Shown: positions 4,226 through 11,988 of the stretch, piece by piece | Numbering within the stretch: position 1 is the stretch's first letter | How the letters are laid out: every line of letters begins with the position of its first letter | Origin: Dehalococcoidales bacterium | GTDB taxonomy: Bacteria; Chloroflexota; Dehalococcoidia; Dehalococcoidales; UBA2162 | DNA: 12,189 nt | NCBI GenBank assembly: GCA_030648675.1 | Contig: JAUSGV010000173.1 | Location: 1-12,189, forward strand | Direction of reading: 5' to 3' | Notes under the pieces: generated by a model | Database searches by the model: none | Seen by the model: the letters and a program-made list of their open reading frames with translations, nothing else | Told to the model about the DNA's origin: nothing | Translations under genes and position numbers: made by a program

Positions 4226-7200
4226 ATGAACAAGCAAAGAACGCCGGCAAAGATTTTATCTTTCGTTATAGCCTTAATCAGTCTGGCCTCGCTTATCCCA
4301 GCCTGTACCCCGAAGCCGGCGGCGGCCGCGGACAGCTACGTGGCTGTGGTCCCGGAGGTATTGCACGTTGGCCGGGCGGAAGCCGTGTCGGTGTCCCTTT
4401 CCAGCCGCGGGCAGGCGGTGAAGGACAACATCGAGGTATCCCTTTTCAAAGACAACAAGCTGGTGACCAGCGCGAAGCAGACGGTCAACGGCGCCGGCAC
4501 GGTCACCATCAATATTCCTCAGAACGTCCCGGAAGGGAAATACGAAGTGCAGATAAAGGGCAACGGTTTTTCGGATAAAGCCCAGGTTACGATTGAAAAA
4601 AGCTTTCTGGTAGTCGTGGAAACCGACAAACCTATTTACAAGCCGGGACAGACCATAGAAATGAGGGTACTTACCCTCGACGCCGACCTTAAACCGGTCA
4701 CCGAGAACGCCACCGTCGAAATCCTCGATGCCAAGGGCATCAAAATATTCCGCTCCGTTGTCAGGACCGACGATTACGGTATGGCGACGCTGGAACTCCC
4801 ACTCTCCAACGAACCGAACCTGGGTGTCTGGAAAATAAACGTCGTCACCGAGAAATCGCGCAATCAGCTTGACGTCCGCGTGGAAGAGTACGTCCTGCCG
4901 AAATACGAAATCACCGTCGACCTGCCCCGGGAATGGTTCCTGGTCAACGAACCGGTAAAGGGCAAGATCAAGGCCGTTTACAGCTTCGGGAAGCCGGTAA
5001 CCGGTGATCTGAAGATCGAAGCACTGAAGTACGTCGGACAGTGGCAGACATACACTACGATCACGAAGGCGATCAACGGCGAAGTCGATTTCGAGCTGCC
5101 GGCGGTGGGCTACGTCGCCGGTACCCCGGCGGGTGCCGGGCAGGGCAACATTCAATTGAACGTCACCGTCGAAGAAAAATCGACCGGTTATGTGGAAAAG
5201 ACCAGCCGTCTGCTCACCGTGGCGCAGTCTCCGGTCAACTTGCAGCTTATTCCGGAAGGTAACGTATTCAAACCCGGCCTTCCTTTCAGTTTCCTTATCG
5301 TCACCGAAACGCCGGACAACAAGCCGGTGGATGCCAGAATCAACACCACGGTGACCTACAGTAACGACAAGTTCGAGACCATCCGGACGGACAATAAAAC
5401 CCTACAGACGGTTAAAGGCAAAGCCGTCCTCGACCTGAACCCTCCGGCTAACGCTATCGCCCTTTCCATCGATGCCTTCGAGTTGACCCCGATGTCTTCG
5501 ACGCAACCCGCTCAGGCTTCGAAAGTCTTGCAGGCTTCGTATTCCCCATCGGGTAATTTCATCCACCTGGAACAGACGAGCGAAGGCACACCGAGCGTGG
5601 GGCAGAAGATCACCTTTAACATCAACTCCACCAACCGGGCGGTGAACTTCTATTACGAAGTGATCGCCCGCGGCAAGGTGGTGTTCTCCGCTTATACCAG
5701 GAACCGTGAGATCTCCCTCAGCACGACGCCGGCGATGGCGCCGTCCGCCAAACTGCTGGTCTACCAGATTCTGCCCAACAGCGAGGTGGCGGCCGACTAC
5801 CTGCCGTTCAACGTGGGAGCAGCCTATCCGCAGGCCGTAACGGCGGAATTCAGTAAATCAGAAGCCAGACCGGCCGAAGAAGTCCTGCTCAACATCACCA
5901 CCCAGGGTCAGGCCAGGGTCGGCGTGGCCGTCGTGGACAAGTCGGTGTTTATTCTCGCCGAAAACCGCATGAACCTACAGCAGGTATTCGACGAACTGGA
6001 ACGACTTTACATGGAGCCGCAAGCGGAAATCCACGAGGTCTCTTTCTATCCGGTAACGACGACCGTTGGTGCGGCCGATGTCTTCAAGAATGCCGGTGTG
6101 GTCGTCATGACCAACAAGCAGGTTCCGGCGAGCAAAGATTACCAGGTAGAGGGCGGCGGTAATTTCCTCGATAAGATCGTCCGCTTCTTCGGCGGCAAGA
6201 ATGGCGGGATAGCCCTTCCGGGCATTGCCATGGAAGGAGCAATGCCGCCGATGCAGGCTCCCGTGCCAGCCCCGACAGCTCCTGGTCCCAGCGGACAATT
6301 AGCCGAAGTGCAGAGGGTGCGCCAGTTCTTCCCTGAAACATGGCTGTGGTTCGATGAGATCACGCCAGCCTCCGGCAAACTCACCAAAAAGCTGACCGTA
6401 CCTGATTCCATTACCACATGGATGCTGCGTACCGTCGCTATTTCCAAAGACAAGGGTCTGGGCGTTGCCGAGAATTCACTCGTCGTTTTCCAACCTTTCT
6501 TCCTGACCATCGACTTACCTTACTCGGCCATCAGGGGCGAGGAATTCCCGGTAAGGGTCGCGGTCTACAATTATTTGAACGCCAAGCAGACAGTCCAACT
6601 GGATATTGAGAAAGCCGGCTGGTTTGACCTTCTCGACCAACCGACGAAGACGATAGAGATCGGCCCCAACGATATCGGCGGTGCCCAATTCGTCATCAGG
6701 CCGACGAAGACAGGTACGGCCAACGAGGTCAAGATATCCGCCCGCAGCCCGCAGGCGGCGGACGCGGCTATAAAGACTATAATCATCGAGCCGGAAGGAG
6801 TGGCCCGCGAAATATTGGACAACATAGCTCTCGCGGCCGGAATGAACCGGACTATCGATACGGCTATCCCCGACGCCGTAGTCGCCGATTCGGGCCGGGC
6901 TTACATTGCCCTGACCTCGAGTTTCCTGACCCAGACCATCGACGGCCTGGACGCATTGCTGCAGATGCCGTCCGGCTGCGGCGAGCAGAACATGCTAAAT
7001 TTCGCCCCGGATGTTTACATAACGAAGTACCTGCAGACCAGCGGCCAGCTCAAACCGGAGATAATGGCGAAAGCCGAAAAACTGATGGTTACCGGCTATC
7101 AGCGCGAACTGACCTACCGCCGCACGGACGGCTCGTTCTCCGCTTTCGGCATGAACGACGAATCGGGGAGCTTGTGGCTCACTGCCTTCGTCCTCAAGTC

Positions 7201-8443
7201 GTTCTCGCAGGCGAAAGACATTATTTATATCGACGACAGCGTTTTGAGCCGTGCCGCCGCCTGGATAACGTCGCACCAGAACAGCGACGGCTCGTTCGAT
7301 GCGGTCGGTTTCGTACATCACCAGGAACTACTCGGCGGTTTGAAGGGTAAAGACGCTCTTACGGCTTACACCGCTATCGCCCTACTGGAAAGCGGGGAAA
7401 CAGCCGGCAGCCGTAAAGCAGTAACTTATCTCGAGGGTAAACTGGGCGACATGACCGACCCTTACGCCGTCGCCATAACGACGTACGCCCTGGAAATGGC
7501 GAAGAGCCCTAAAGCCGGCGACGCCTACAAGCAACTGATGGCGCTGGCGAAAGAAGATGAGAGCGGCCTGCACTGGGGCGGCGACATCGTCGTCCCTGAA
7601 CCGGTAACGCAGAACGGACGGTTCATGCCGCCGTTCCGTCCCGACGTGAACCGCAGTGCCTTTATCGAGACGACAGCTTATGCCACGCTGGCTCTGGTCA
7701 AGCACGGCGATGCCTTCAACGCTTCGAAAGCCTCCCGCTGGCTGGTCTCCAAGCGTAACGCCTACGGCGGTTACGGTTCTACGCAGGACACGGTGGTCAC
7801 TCTTCAGGCGTTAACGGAATACGCGGTAAATGCCCGCTCCGATGCCGATCTCACCGTCACCTTGAAAGGTACCGGCGTCGACAAGCAGATAAGGATCAAC
7901 GGCACCAATTTCGACGTACTGCAAATTGTGGAGGTACCGGTCAACGCCCAAATCGACATGAGGGTTACCGGTACCGGGAATGCCATCGCCCAGGTAGTGC
8001 GGCGCTTTAACGAACCGGCGGCGGACACGGCTCCGGCGGCCCAGATGCTCAAGATCGACGTCAAGTACGACACGACGCAGGTCGAGGTCAACGACCTGGT
8101 CAAGGTCGCGGTCAACCTGCAGTTCAACCCGCTTCCCGAGTTCAATATCGCCGAGGCCGGTATGATCGTGGTCGACATTTCTATCCCCACCGGCTTCGAG
8201 GCGGTGACGGATTCCATCGTGGCAGTCACGAAAAAGCTGCCGAACATCAAACGGTACGATATCGCCGGGCGCAAGGTCATCTTCTACGTTGAGAATATGA
8301 AGCCCGGGGAACAGATCGCCTTCGATTTCCAGGTCAAGGCACTGTATCCTGTCAAGGCCAAGGGCGTCACCTCGACCGCATACTCATATTACAAGCCCGA
8401 CGTTAAGGGCGAGTCTCTGGGACCGGCGGTAACAGTGAAATAG
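4226..8443 (+). CDS. Metazoan-like alpha-2-macroglobulin / thioester protein
   Basis: This 1405-residue secreted protein has the A2M/complement layout. A signal sequence ends at IPAC (Cys27, probable lipid anchor). MG-type domains follow, with VVVETDKPIYKPGQTIEMRV (about 129-148) and VEEYVLPKYE (219-228). A flexible Pro/Ala/Met-rich bait-like stretch (about 656-693) precedes FFPETWLWF (701-709) of the A2M domain. The thioester domain holds SGCGEQNM with Cys918 and Gln921, catalytic-type His1032 (VHHQELLGGL) and YGSTQDTVV. A receptor-binding-like domain closes the protein (about 1274-1405, ending AYSYYKPD). Known relatives trap or covalently tag attacking proteases or surfaces when the bait is cut. 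These motifs resemble animal A2M/C3/TEP more than E. coli YfhM (about 1650 residues). ATG at 4226 has GGAGG 5 nt upstream. The gene is single, ends in a terminator, and has no pbpC beside it. Cys27 and Cys918 are its only cysteines. IPAC has an atypical Pro at -2. Confidence 0.95.
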   Translation: MNKQRTPAKILSFVIALISLASLIPACTPKPAAAADSYVAVVPEVLHVGRAEAVSVSLSSRGQAVKDNIEVSLFKDNKLVTSAKQTVNGAGTVTINIPQNVPEGKYEVQIKGNGFSDKAQVTIEKSFLVVVETDKPIYKPGQTIEMRVLTLDADLKPVTENATVEILDAKGIKIFRSVVRTDDYGMATLELPLSNEPNLGVWKINVVTEKSRNQLDVRVEEYVLPKYEITVDLPREWFLVNEPVKGKIKAVYSFGKPVTGDLKIEALKYVGQWQTYTTITKAINGEVDFELPAVGYVAGTPAGAGQGNIQLNVTVEEKSTGYVEKTSRLLTVAQSPVNLQLIPEGNVFKPGLPFSFLIVTETPDNKPVDARINTTVTYSNDKFETIRTDNKTLQTVKGKAVLDLNPPANAIALSIDAFELTPMSSTQPAQASKVLQASYSPSGNFIHLEQTSEGTPSVGQKITFNINSTNRAVNFYYEVIARGKVVFSAYTRNREISLSTTPAMAPSAKLLVYQILPNSEVAADYLPFNVGAAYPQAVTAEFSKSEARPAEEVLLNITTQGQARVGVAVVDKSVFILAENRMNLQQVFDELERLYMEPQAEIHEVSFYPVTTTVGAADVFKNAGVVVMTNKQVPASKDYQVEGGGNFLDKIVRFFGGKNGGIALPGIAMEGAMPPMQAPVPAPTAPGPSGQLAEVQRVRQFFPETWLWFDEITPASGKLTKKLTVPDSITTWMLRTVAISKDKGLGVAENSLVVFQPFFLTIDLPYSAIRGEEFPVRVAVYNYLNAKQTVQLDIEKAGWFDLLDQPTKTIEIGPNDIGGAQFVIRPTKTGTANEVKISARSPQAADAAIKTIIIEPEGVAREILDNIALAAGMNRTIDTAIPDAVVADSGRAYIALTSSFLTQTIDGLDALLQMPSGCGEQNMLNFAPDVYITKYLQTSGQLKPEIMAKAEKLMVTGYQRELTYRRTDGSFSAFGMNDESGSLWLTAFVLKSFSQAKDIIYIDDSVLSRAAAWITSHQNSDGSFDAVGFVHHQELLGGLKGKDALTAYTAIALLESGETAGSRKAVTYLEGKLGDMTDPYAVAITTYALEMAKSPKAGDAYKQLMALAKEDESGLHWGGDIVVPEPVTQNGRFMPPFRPDVNRSAFIETTAYATLALVKHGDAFNASKASRWLVSKRNAYGGYGSTQDTVVTLQALTEYAVNARSDADLTVTLKGTGVDKQIRINGTNFDVLQIVEVPVNAQIDMRVTGTGNAIAQVVRRFNEPAADTAPAAQMLKIDVKYDTTQVEVNDLVKVAVNLQFNPLPEFNIAEAGMIVVDISIPTGFEAVTDSIVAVTKKLPNIKRYDIAGRKVIFYVENMKPGEQIAFDFQVKALYPVKAKGVTSTAYSYYKPDVKGESLGPAVTVK

Positions 8444-8465
8444 ATTATTTTTCGTTGCAGGCTAT

Positions 8466-8500
8466 AAGGGAGGCGAGGTTTTTCTCGCCTCCCTTTTTTT
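8466..8500 (+). terminator. Intrinsic terminator of the A2M gene
   Basis: Perfect stem AAGGGAGGCGAG (8466-8477) and CTCGCCTCCCTT (8484-8495), loop GTTTTT, ending in a run of T to 8500. It lies 22 bp after the TAG stop and isolates the A2M gene from the downstream membrane-protein gene. Confidence 0.95.
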
Positions 8501-8596
8501 CATGATTTAATGATGCAATGATTATGAAGAGTGCAAAGCAATAGCTATTAAATTCCGTGCCCCTTCTGTATTATTAATGATAATTCTTAAATCGAC

Positions 8597-9799
8597 ATGA
8601 AAACCAAGCTCATAACGTTCCTTGAAATAATCCAGCCTGTCTATGCTGCACCTATGTTCTTTTCGGTCGTTGCCGGGGCACCGCCGCTGTGGGCGTCGTG
8701 GATAATTGCCGGGGCGCCATGGCTGGCTTATGTCCTGCTCAGTGAGCGCTTTATCCGGCCAACACCGTTCGATATCCCGATCGGTATCTTTTTTCTCGGA
8801 CTGGTCGTCGGCTTCGCGGTGTCGCCCGATAAGAGGGTGAGCACCGAGGCTTTATCGACTACTTTTGCCTGCATTCTTATCTACTACGGCTTGGTGAACA
8901 ATACCGACAGGGGCCGCACGTACTGGCGGGTAATGTCGGGCATCGGCTGCCTGCTCATCCTCGGTCTGACTGCCTGGTTTTTCTCTCAGGGCTCCGGCAG
9001 GGTGATGTTTTTTAACGATTGGGTTTTCAAGCTAGCCGCAGATCTGCCGAAAACCAGCGGGGAGATCCTCCAGTTCAACAACCTCGGCGTGTTTCTGGCG
9101 GTTATGGCGCCGGTGTTCTTTGCCCTGGGTCTGTTCACCAAAGGCCGGACGCGGCGGCTGGGTTGGAGTGCCGGACTGTTTCTAATGGCGGCGGTATTTC
9201 TTTCGGCCAGCGGCAGCGGTTGGGGGGCGATTGCCTGCGGCGTCATGTTCGTTCTGGCCGCATGGCGGTTGAAGACCTTATGGGCAACGGTACCGGTCGC
9301 TGTCGTTACTGGGATTGTCATCGCCGTCAATTACCATTCCTTCAGTTGGCCGTCGACACTGTTCTCCACCAATAGTTTGATGTATCGCGTCGAGTTATGG
9401 CGGAAAACTTTCGCCTTGCCCGAGTGGTCGTGGTTTACCGGCCTCGGCTTGGGCGACTGGTCGCCGCATCTCGGTAACAATGTCAATGTTCATAATGGCT
9501 ATATCCAGTTATACTCGGATACCGGCCTGCTCGGGATTTTGGCTCTGGTCGCGGCCGCAGTGGTGTTTGTCCGTGTCTCCCTTCGAATCATGAAATCCCG
9601 GGCACGGGGTGCGTGGAATTGTATCGGCATCGGCTTGATCGGCGGCTTCCTGGGAGGAGCCGCGGCCTCTATCTTCGAGGTGGCAACCTACGGCACGTTC
9701 TGGAGCCCCGATATGCACTACATAAGTATCCCGCTGTTGTGGATAATGGCGGCGATATTCGTGGTGGCCGATTCCCGCCTGCGGGCGAAATCCCTATGA
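8597..9799 (+). CDS. O-antigen ligase/polymerase-family (Wzy_C) membrane protein
   Basis: The 400-residue protein is rich in membrane helices (about 11, from 7-27 to 376-391). It carries the Wzy_C signature region: SASGSGWGA (203-211), then a large outer loop with YRVELWRKTF (263-272), FTGLGLGDWSP (280-290) and NVHNGYIQLYSDTGLLGIL (297-315). Arg264 and His299 match the conserved Arg and His of O-antigen ligases (WaaL) and polymerases (Wzy), which join undecaprenyl- or similar lipid-linked glycans on the outer face of the membrane. Which reaction is catalysed cannot be told. In a cell lacking LPS, transfer to a glycoprotein or other surface acceptor would be an alternative. No SD precedes the ATG. 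GATAAT (8579-8584) could be a -10, with no good -35. The gene converges with a glycosyltransferase gene. Confidence 0.85.
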   Translation: MKTKLITFLEIIQPVYAAPMFFSVVAGAPPLWASWIIAGAPWLAYVLLSERFIRPTPFDIPIGIFFLGLVVGFAVSPDKRVSTEALSTTFACILIYYGLVNNTDRGRTYWRVMSGIGCLLILGLTAWFFSQGSGRVMFFNDWVFKLAADLPKTSGEILQFNNLGVFLAVMAPVFFALGLFTKGRTRRLGWSAGLFLMAAVFLSASGSGWGAIACGVMFVLAAWRLKTLWATVPVAVVTGIVIAVNYHSFSWPSTLFSTNSLMYRVELWRKTFALPEWSWFTGLGLGDWSPHLGNNVNVHNGYIQLYSDTGLLGILALVAAAVVFVRVSLRIMKSRARGAWNCIGIGLIGGFLGGAAASIFEVATYGTFWSPDMHYISIPLLWIMAAIFVVADSRLRAKSL

Positions 9800-9893
9800 C
9801 TAAGAGATGCCGATTCCTAACGTCCTACGGCATCCCGCATGAACTTGGTGAATCGGGACAAATTACAACACTCGAATTCAAAATTCAAAATGA

Positions 9894-9925
<32 letters not shown>

Positions 9926-9934
9926 AGGAGAAAG

Positions 9935-9985
9935 CTGGATTCCGGCCCCGATAAATACGCGGTCTTCGACTTTCGCCGGAATGAC
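9935..9985 (+). repeat. Palindromic intergenic repeat, copy 9, interrupted by 24 bp
   Basis: The outer parts CTGGATTCCGGC (9935-9946) and TTTCGCCGGAATGAC (9971-9985) equal copy 2 exactly. Between them sit 24 extra bases (9947-9970), beginning CCCGATAAATACGCGG, which echo the CCCCGAT stem of copy 4. The 8-bp arms are kept. Confidence 0.75.
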
Positions 9986-10013
9986 AAAAGGGAGGGTTGG
10001 TTCTGGTCCTTCG

Positions 10014-10745
10014 CTATTCGAGGTTTCCGGGCTTATTGATTATGTCGCTGCCGTGGACTACCGTCAGAGAAGGTTTGCCGCGAAACAGTACGCTCAGGTA
10101 GTTCGCCAGGTTTTTCAACCCGAACCGGTCTTTCAAGAAAGCCCGCCCTGATACTCGGACAACAAGAGTGCGGTCGAACACGACCTTACCGTTTTTTTTC
10201 AGGCGGCGGCAGAGATCGACGTCTTCTCCGAAGTCACGGTGCAGGTCGAACCCGCCTATTTTTTTGAAAACATCTTTTTTAACGGCGAAGTTGAATCCGC
10301 CGAAGCTCCATATACCGGGTGCGAACTTCAATACAACCGGCATAAGCGTCAGGCTCGTCCGTATCCAGAAGCGCACGAAAGCCGGCCCGTCATACAATTG
10401 AAAATGCCCGGCGACAGCCCCCGCTTCGGCATGCTGCCGGAAAAGCTCATCGATGCGCTCCAGCCAGTTCTCCGGGACGACGGTATCGGCATCGGTACTG
10501 GCAATAATCTCTCCCGAGGCGATGTCGAACCCTTTCTGGCGTGCCGCAGCGATACCTTTTTCGGTTTGAGGTATCACGACGGCTTCGAATTTGCGGGCGA
10601 TGGTGGCCGTGGCATCCTGCCCGCCGGCAACGACGATTATCTCGAAGTCGCGAAAGGTCTGTTTTTTCAGGGAATCCAGGCAGCGGGGTAAAAATGCTTC
10701 TTCGTTATAGGCAGGGATTACGACCGATATCCTGGGTGAAGCCAT
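10014..10745 (-). CDS. Family 2 glycosyltransferase
   Basis: Starting at ATG 10745 gives 243 residues. The N-terminus ISVVIPAYNEEAFLPRCLDS (6-25) is the GT-A nucleotide-sugar-binding fold, and DADT (85-88) is the DxD metal/sugar-nucleotide motif. GGFNFAVKKDVFKKIGGFD (149-167) and GEDVDLCRRL (173-182) follow the acceptor/catalytic pattern of GT2 enzymes. It should transfer a sugar from an activated donor on the cytoplasmic side, likely for a cell-surface glycan given the adjacent Wzy_C gene. The open frame extends 38 codons further upstream (to 10859), but that part shows no family similarity, so the internal ATG is preferred. There is no SD. A TATCAT hexamer ends 6 nt before the ATG, so the transcript may be leaderless. 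Donor and acceptor are unknown. Confidence 0.88.
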   Translation of the reverse strand: MASPRISVVIPAYNEEAFLPRCLDSLKKQTFRDFEIIVVAGGQDATATIARKFEAVVIPQTEKGIAAARQKGFDIASGEIIASTDADTVVPENWLERIDELFRQHAEAGAVAGHFQLYDGPAFVRFWIRTSLTLMPVVLKFAPGIWSFGGFNFAVKKDVFKKIGGFDLHRDFGEDVDLCRRLKKNGKVVFDRTLVVRVSGRAFLKDRFGLKNLANYLSVLFRGKPSLTVVHGSDIINKPGNLE

Positions 10746-10751
10746 CAAAAC

Positions 10752-10757
10752 ATGATA
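10752..10757 (-). promoter_or_regulatory. Candidate -10 box for the glycosyltransferase gene
   Basis: TATCAT (10757-10752) ends 6 nt before the ATG at 10745, so transcription would start at about the first base of the start codon. The -35 is poor: AGCACA at 18 bp matches only in its last three bases. The rest of the 205-bp gap to the cupin gene (10746-10950) holds AT-rich sequence without an assigned feature. Confidence 0.35.
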
Positions 10758-10950
10758 GCACGGGGATGAAGCTACTGTGCTAATCTGTAATAAATTTGTA
10801 ACGTTTTCGCCCGGGGAATTTATAACTTTTTCATGATTCAGCGAGTATGCTGTAAGCAAAGATGTTTGTTCAGCTGCAACCAGAGCATTGATCAGCAGGC
10901 GTTAGTACATGTTACGATTCCTTCCTCAAAAAGCAGCCGGGGAGAGAAAG

Positions 10951-11337
10951 ATGGATCACGCACTTCCCCGGAGGACCGAGAAACCCTGGGGCTATGAGTT
11001 GTTGTATGCGCTTACGCCGCAATATGCCCGGCAAGGTGCTCTTCGTGAAGAAAGGAAACCGCCTTAGCCTTCAATATCATGCCGAAAAGGATGAGAGCCT
11101 GTATGTGCAACGAGGGAAGGTGCTGGTCACGCTTGATCAAAACGGGAAAATGAAGGAAACAGTCGGCGAAGTTGGTTTTTGCATTCATCTTCTACCAGGG
11201 ACCGTTCACCGCATCGAAGCCTTGGAAGACGCGGTTATTCTTGAAGCTCGACGCCGCAGCTCTCCGATGTGTTTAGATTGGAAGATGACTACGGCAGATT
11301 AAAAGCTGACGCCGTGGCTGCTGCCAGCGTATCTTGA
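10951..11337 (+). pseudogene. Cupin of the mannose-6-phosphate isomerase type, broken by two frameshifts
   Basis: ATG 10951 follows GGGGAG with good spacing and begins a typical type II phosphomannose isomerase-like cupin: RTEKPWGYELLYALTPQYA. At 11027-11029 one extra C shifts the frame, and the protein resumes as GKVLFVKKGNRLSLQYHAEK … GFCIHLLPGTVHRIEALEDA, including the metal-type His residues. At about 11247 one base is missing and the original frame returns as STPQLSDVFRLEDDYGR, ending at TGA 11335-11337. With both indels corrected the product would be 128 residues, the normal size for these small cupins, which act in mannose or other sugar-phosphate metabolism. It could be a recent pseudogene or an intact gene with two sequencing errors. 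The middle frame alone (10994-11302) lacks both domain ends. Confidence 0.85.
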
Positions 11338-11394
11338 TACGTTGCTTGATGACATCGGAATTGAGGGGGAGACGCGATTCCTGTTTTATTTTTA

Positions 11395-11580
11395 CTAATC
11401 GTGATGGTGTCCATACCACCAATGTCCGCTAGTCAATCTAAAGAGCGCTCCGACTATGAAGAAAGCCAGGAATATCCAGAAGAGAATCAGGGCTATTCCC
11501 GTGATGGTAGAGGCAATTCCTCCAAACCCGAAAATAGCGGCGACTATTGCCAGGATCAATAAAATTACTACGAGTTCCAT
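11395..11580 (-). CDS. Small DUF1328-like membrane protein with His-rich tail
   Basis: This 61-residue protein has two hydrophobic segments (about 3-28 and 31-47). The pattern IVAAIFGFGGIASTITGIA followed by ILFWIFLAFFIV matches the small UPF0391/DUF1328 membrane proteins (YtjA-like), whose function is unknown. The C-terminus HWWYGHHHD is more His-rich than the usual form and could bind a metal ion. ATG 11580 has a strong SD (AGGAGG) 6 nt upstream. It is transcribed alone, against its neighbours. Confidence 0.75.
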   Translation of the reverse strand: MELVVILLILAIVAAIFGFGGIASTITGIALILFWIFLAFFIVGALFRLTSGHWWYGHHHD

Positions 11581-11699
11581 TTTTCTCCTCCTAAAATTAT
11601 CGGGGCTTATTTTAACACCCTAATTTAAATTAAATGTGGAAGCATTCGACTCATGCGTTTGAGAACATAGGATTATTCTATATGACCAGATATTACAAA

Positions 11700-11728
11700 G
11701 TTATAAATGTTAACTATTTACTTATAAC
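11700..11728. repeat. AT-rich inverted repeat in the 11581-11802 gap
   Basis: GTTATAA (11700-11706) and TTATAAC (11722-11728) form 7-bp arms with a 15-bp centre. The surrounding 222-bp gap is markedly AT-rich and must hold promoters for the two divergent genes. TTGGAT (11743-11748) and TATTAT (11768-11773), 19 bp apart, are a weak candidate for the rightward one. The inverted repeat just upstream could be an operator. Confidence 0.4.
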
Positions 11729-11802
11729 ATTTTTGTTTCCTTTTGGATTTTAAATGACCTTTTAAGGTATTATGAAAATGATAGGACCTGAAGGAGAAGA
11801 AC

Positions 11803-11988
11803 ATGCCTTACCGGATTGAATACCAAAAAGACTATAAGAACTCCAAAGGGGAACCCGCTCCGTGGGTAATTATTAATAAGGACCGCAACGAAATCGTTGG
11901 CAGTTCAAAGTCTAAAGAATCTGCTGAAGCGAGTGTCCGGGCACGGCTTGCCGGAGAACACGGTCGTCCCAAAGCTAAGCAGCAATGA
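11803..11988 (+). CDS. Small hypothetical protein
   Basis: This 61-residue hydrophilic, basic protein is not assigned to a named family. Its pattern, PWVIINKDRNEIVGSSKSKE followed by SAEASVRARL, resembles small bacterial and phage-associated proteins that carry a short beta-hairpin domain plus one helix. It has no signal peptide or membrane segment, so it should be cytoplasmic. ATG 11803 is supported by AGGAG 6 nt upstream. Its stop overlaps the start of the next gene (ATGA at 11985-11988), so the two are probably translationally coupled. Confidence 0.7.
   Translation: MPYRIEYQKDYKNSKGEPAPWVIINKDRNEIVGSSKSKESAEASVRARLAGEHGRPKAKQQ

Noticed and set aside
4274..5155. Minus-strand 293-codon frame opposite the A2M gene
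   Set aside because: Long antisense frames are expected opposite a GC-rich coding region; the sense strand has unambiguous domain motifs.
8577..8600. Seven-codon frame (ATG 8577) whose TGA overlaps the Wzy_C ATG
   Set aside because: It would allow translational coupling, but it has no SD and its length and AT-rich content make chance likely.
10746..10859. N-terminal extension of the glycosyltransferase to ATG 10859
   Set aside because: The 38 extra residues lack similarity to GT2 enzymes, which normally begin just before the VSVVIPAYNE-type strand; there is no SD at that ATG either.
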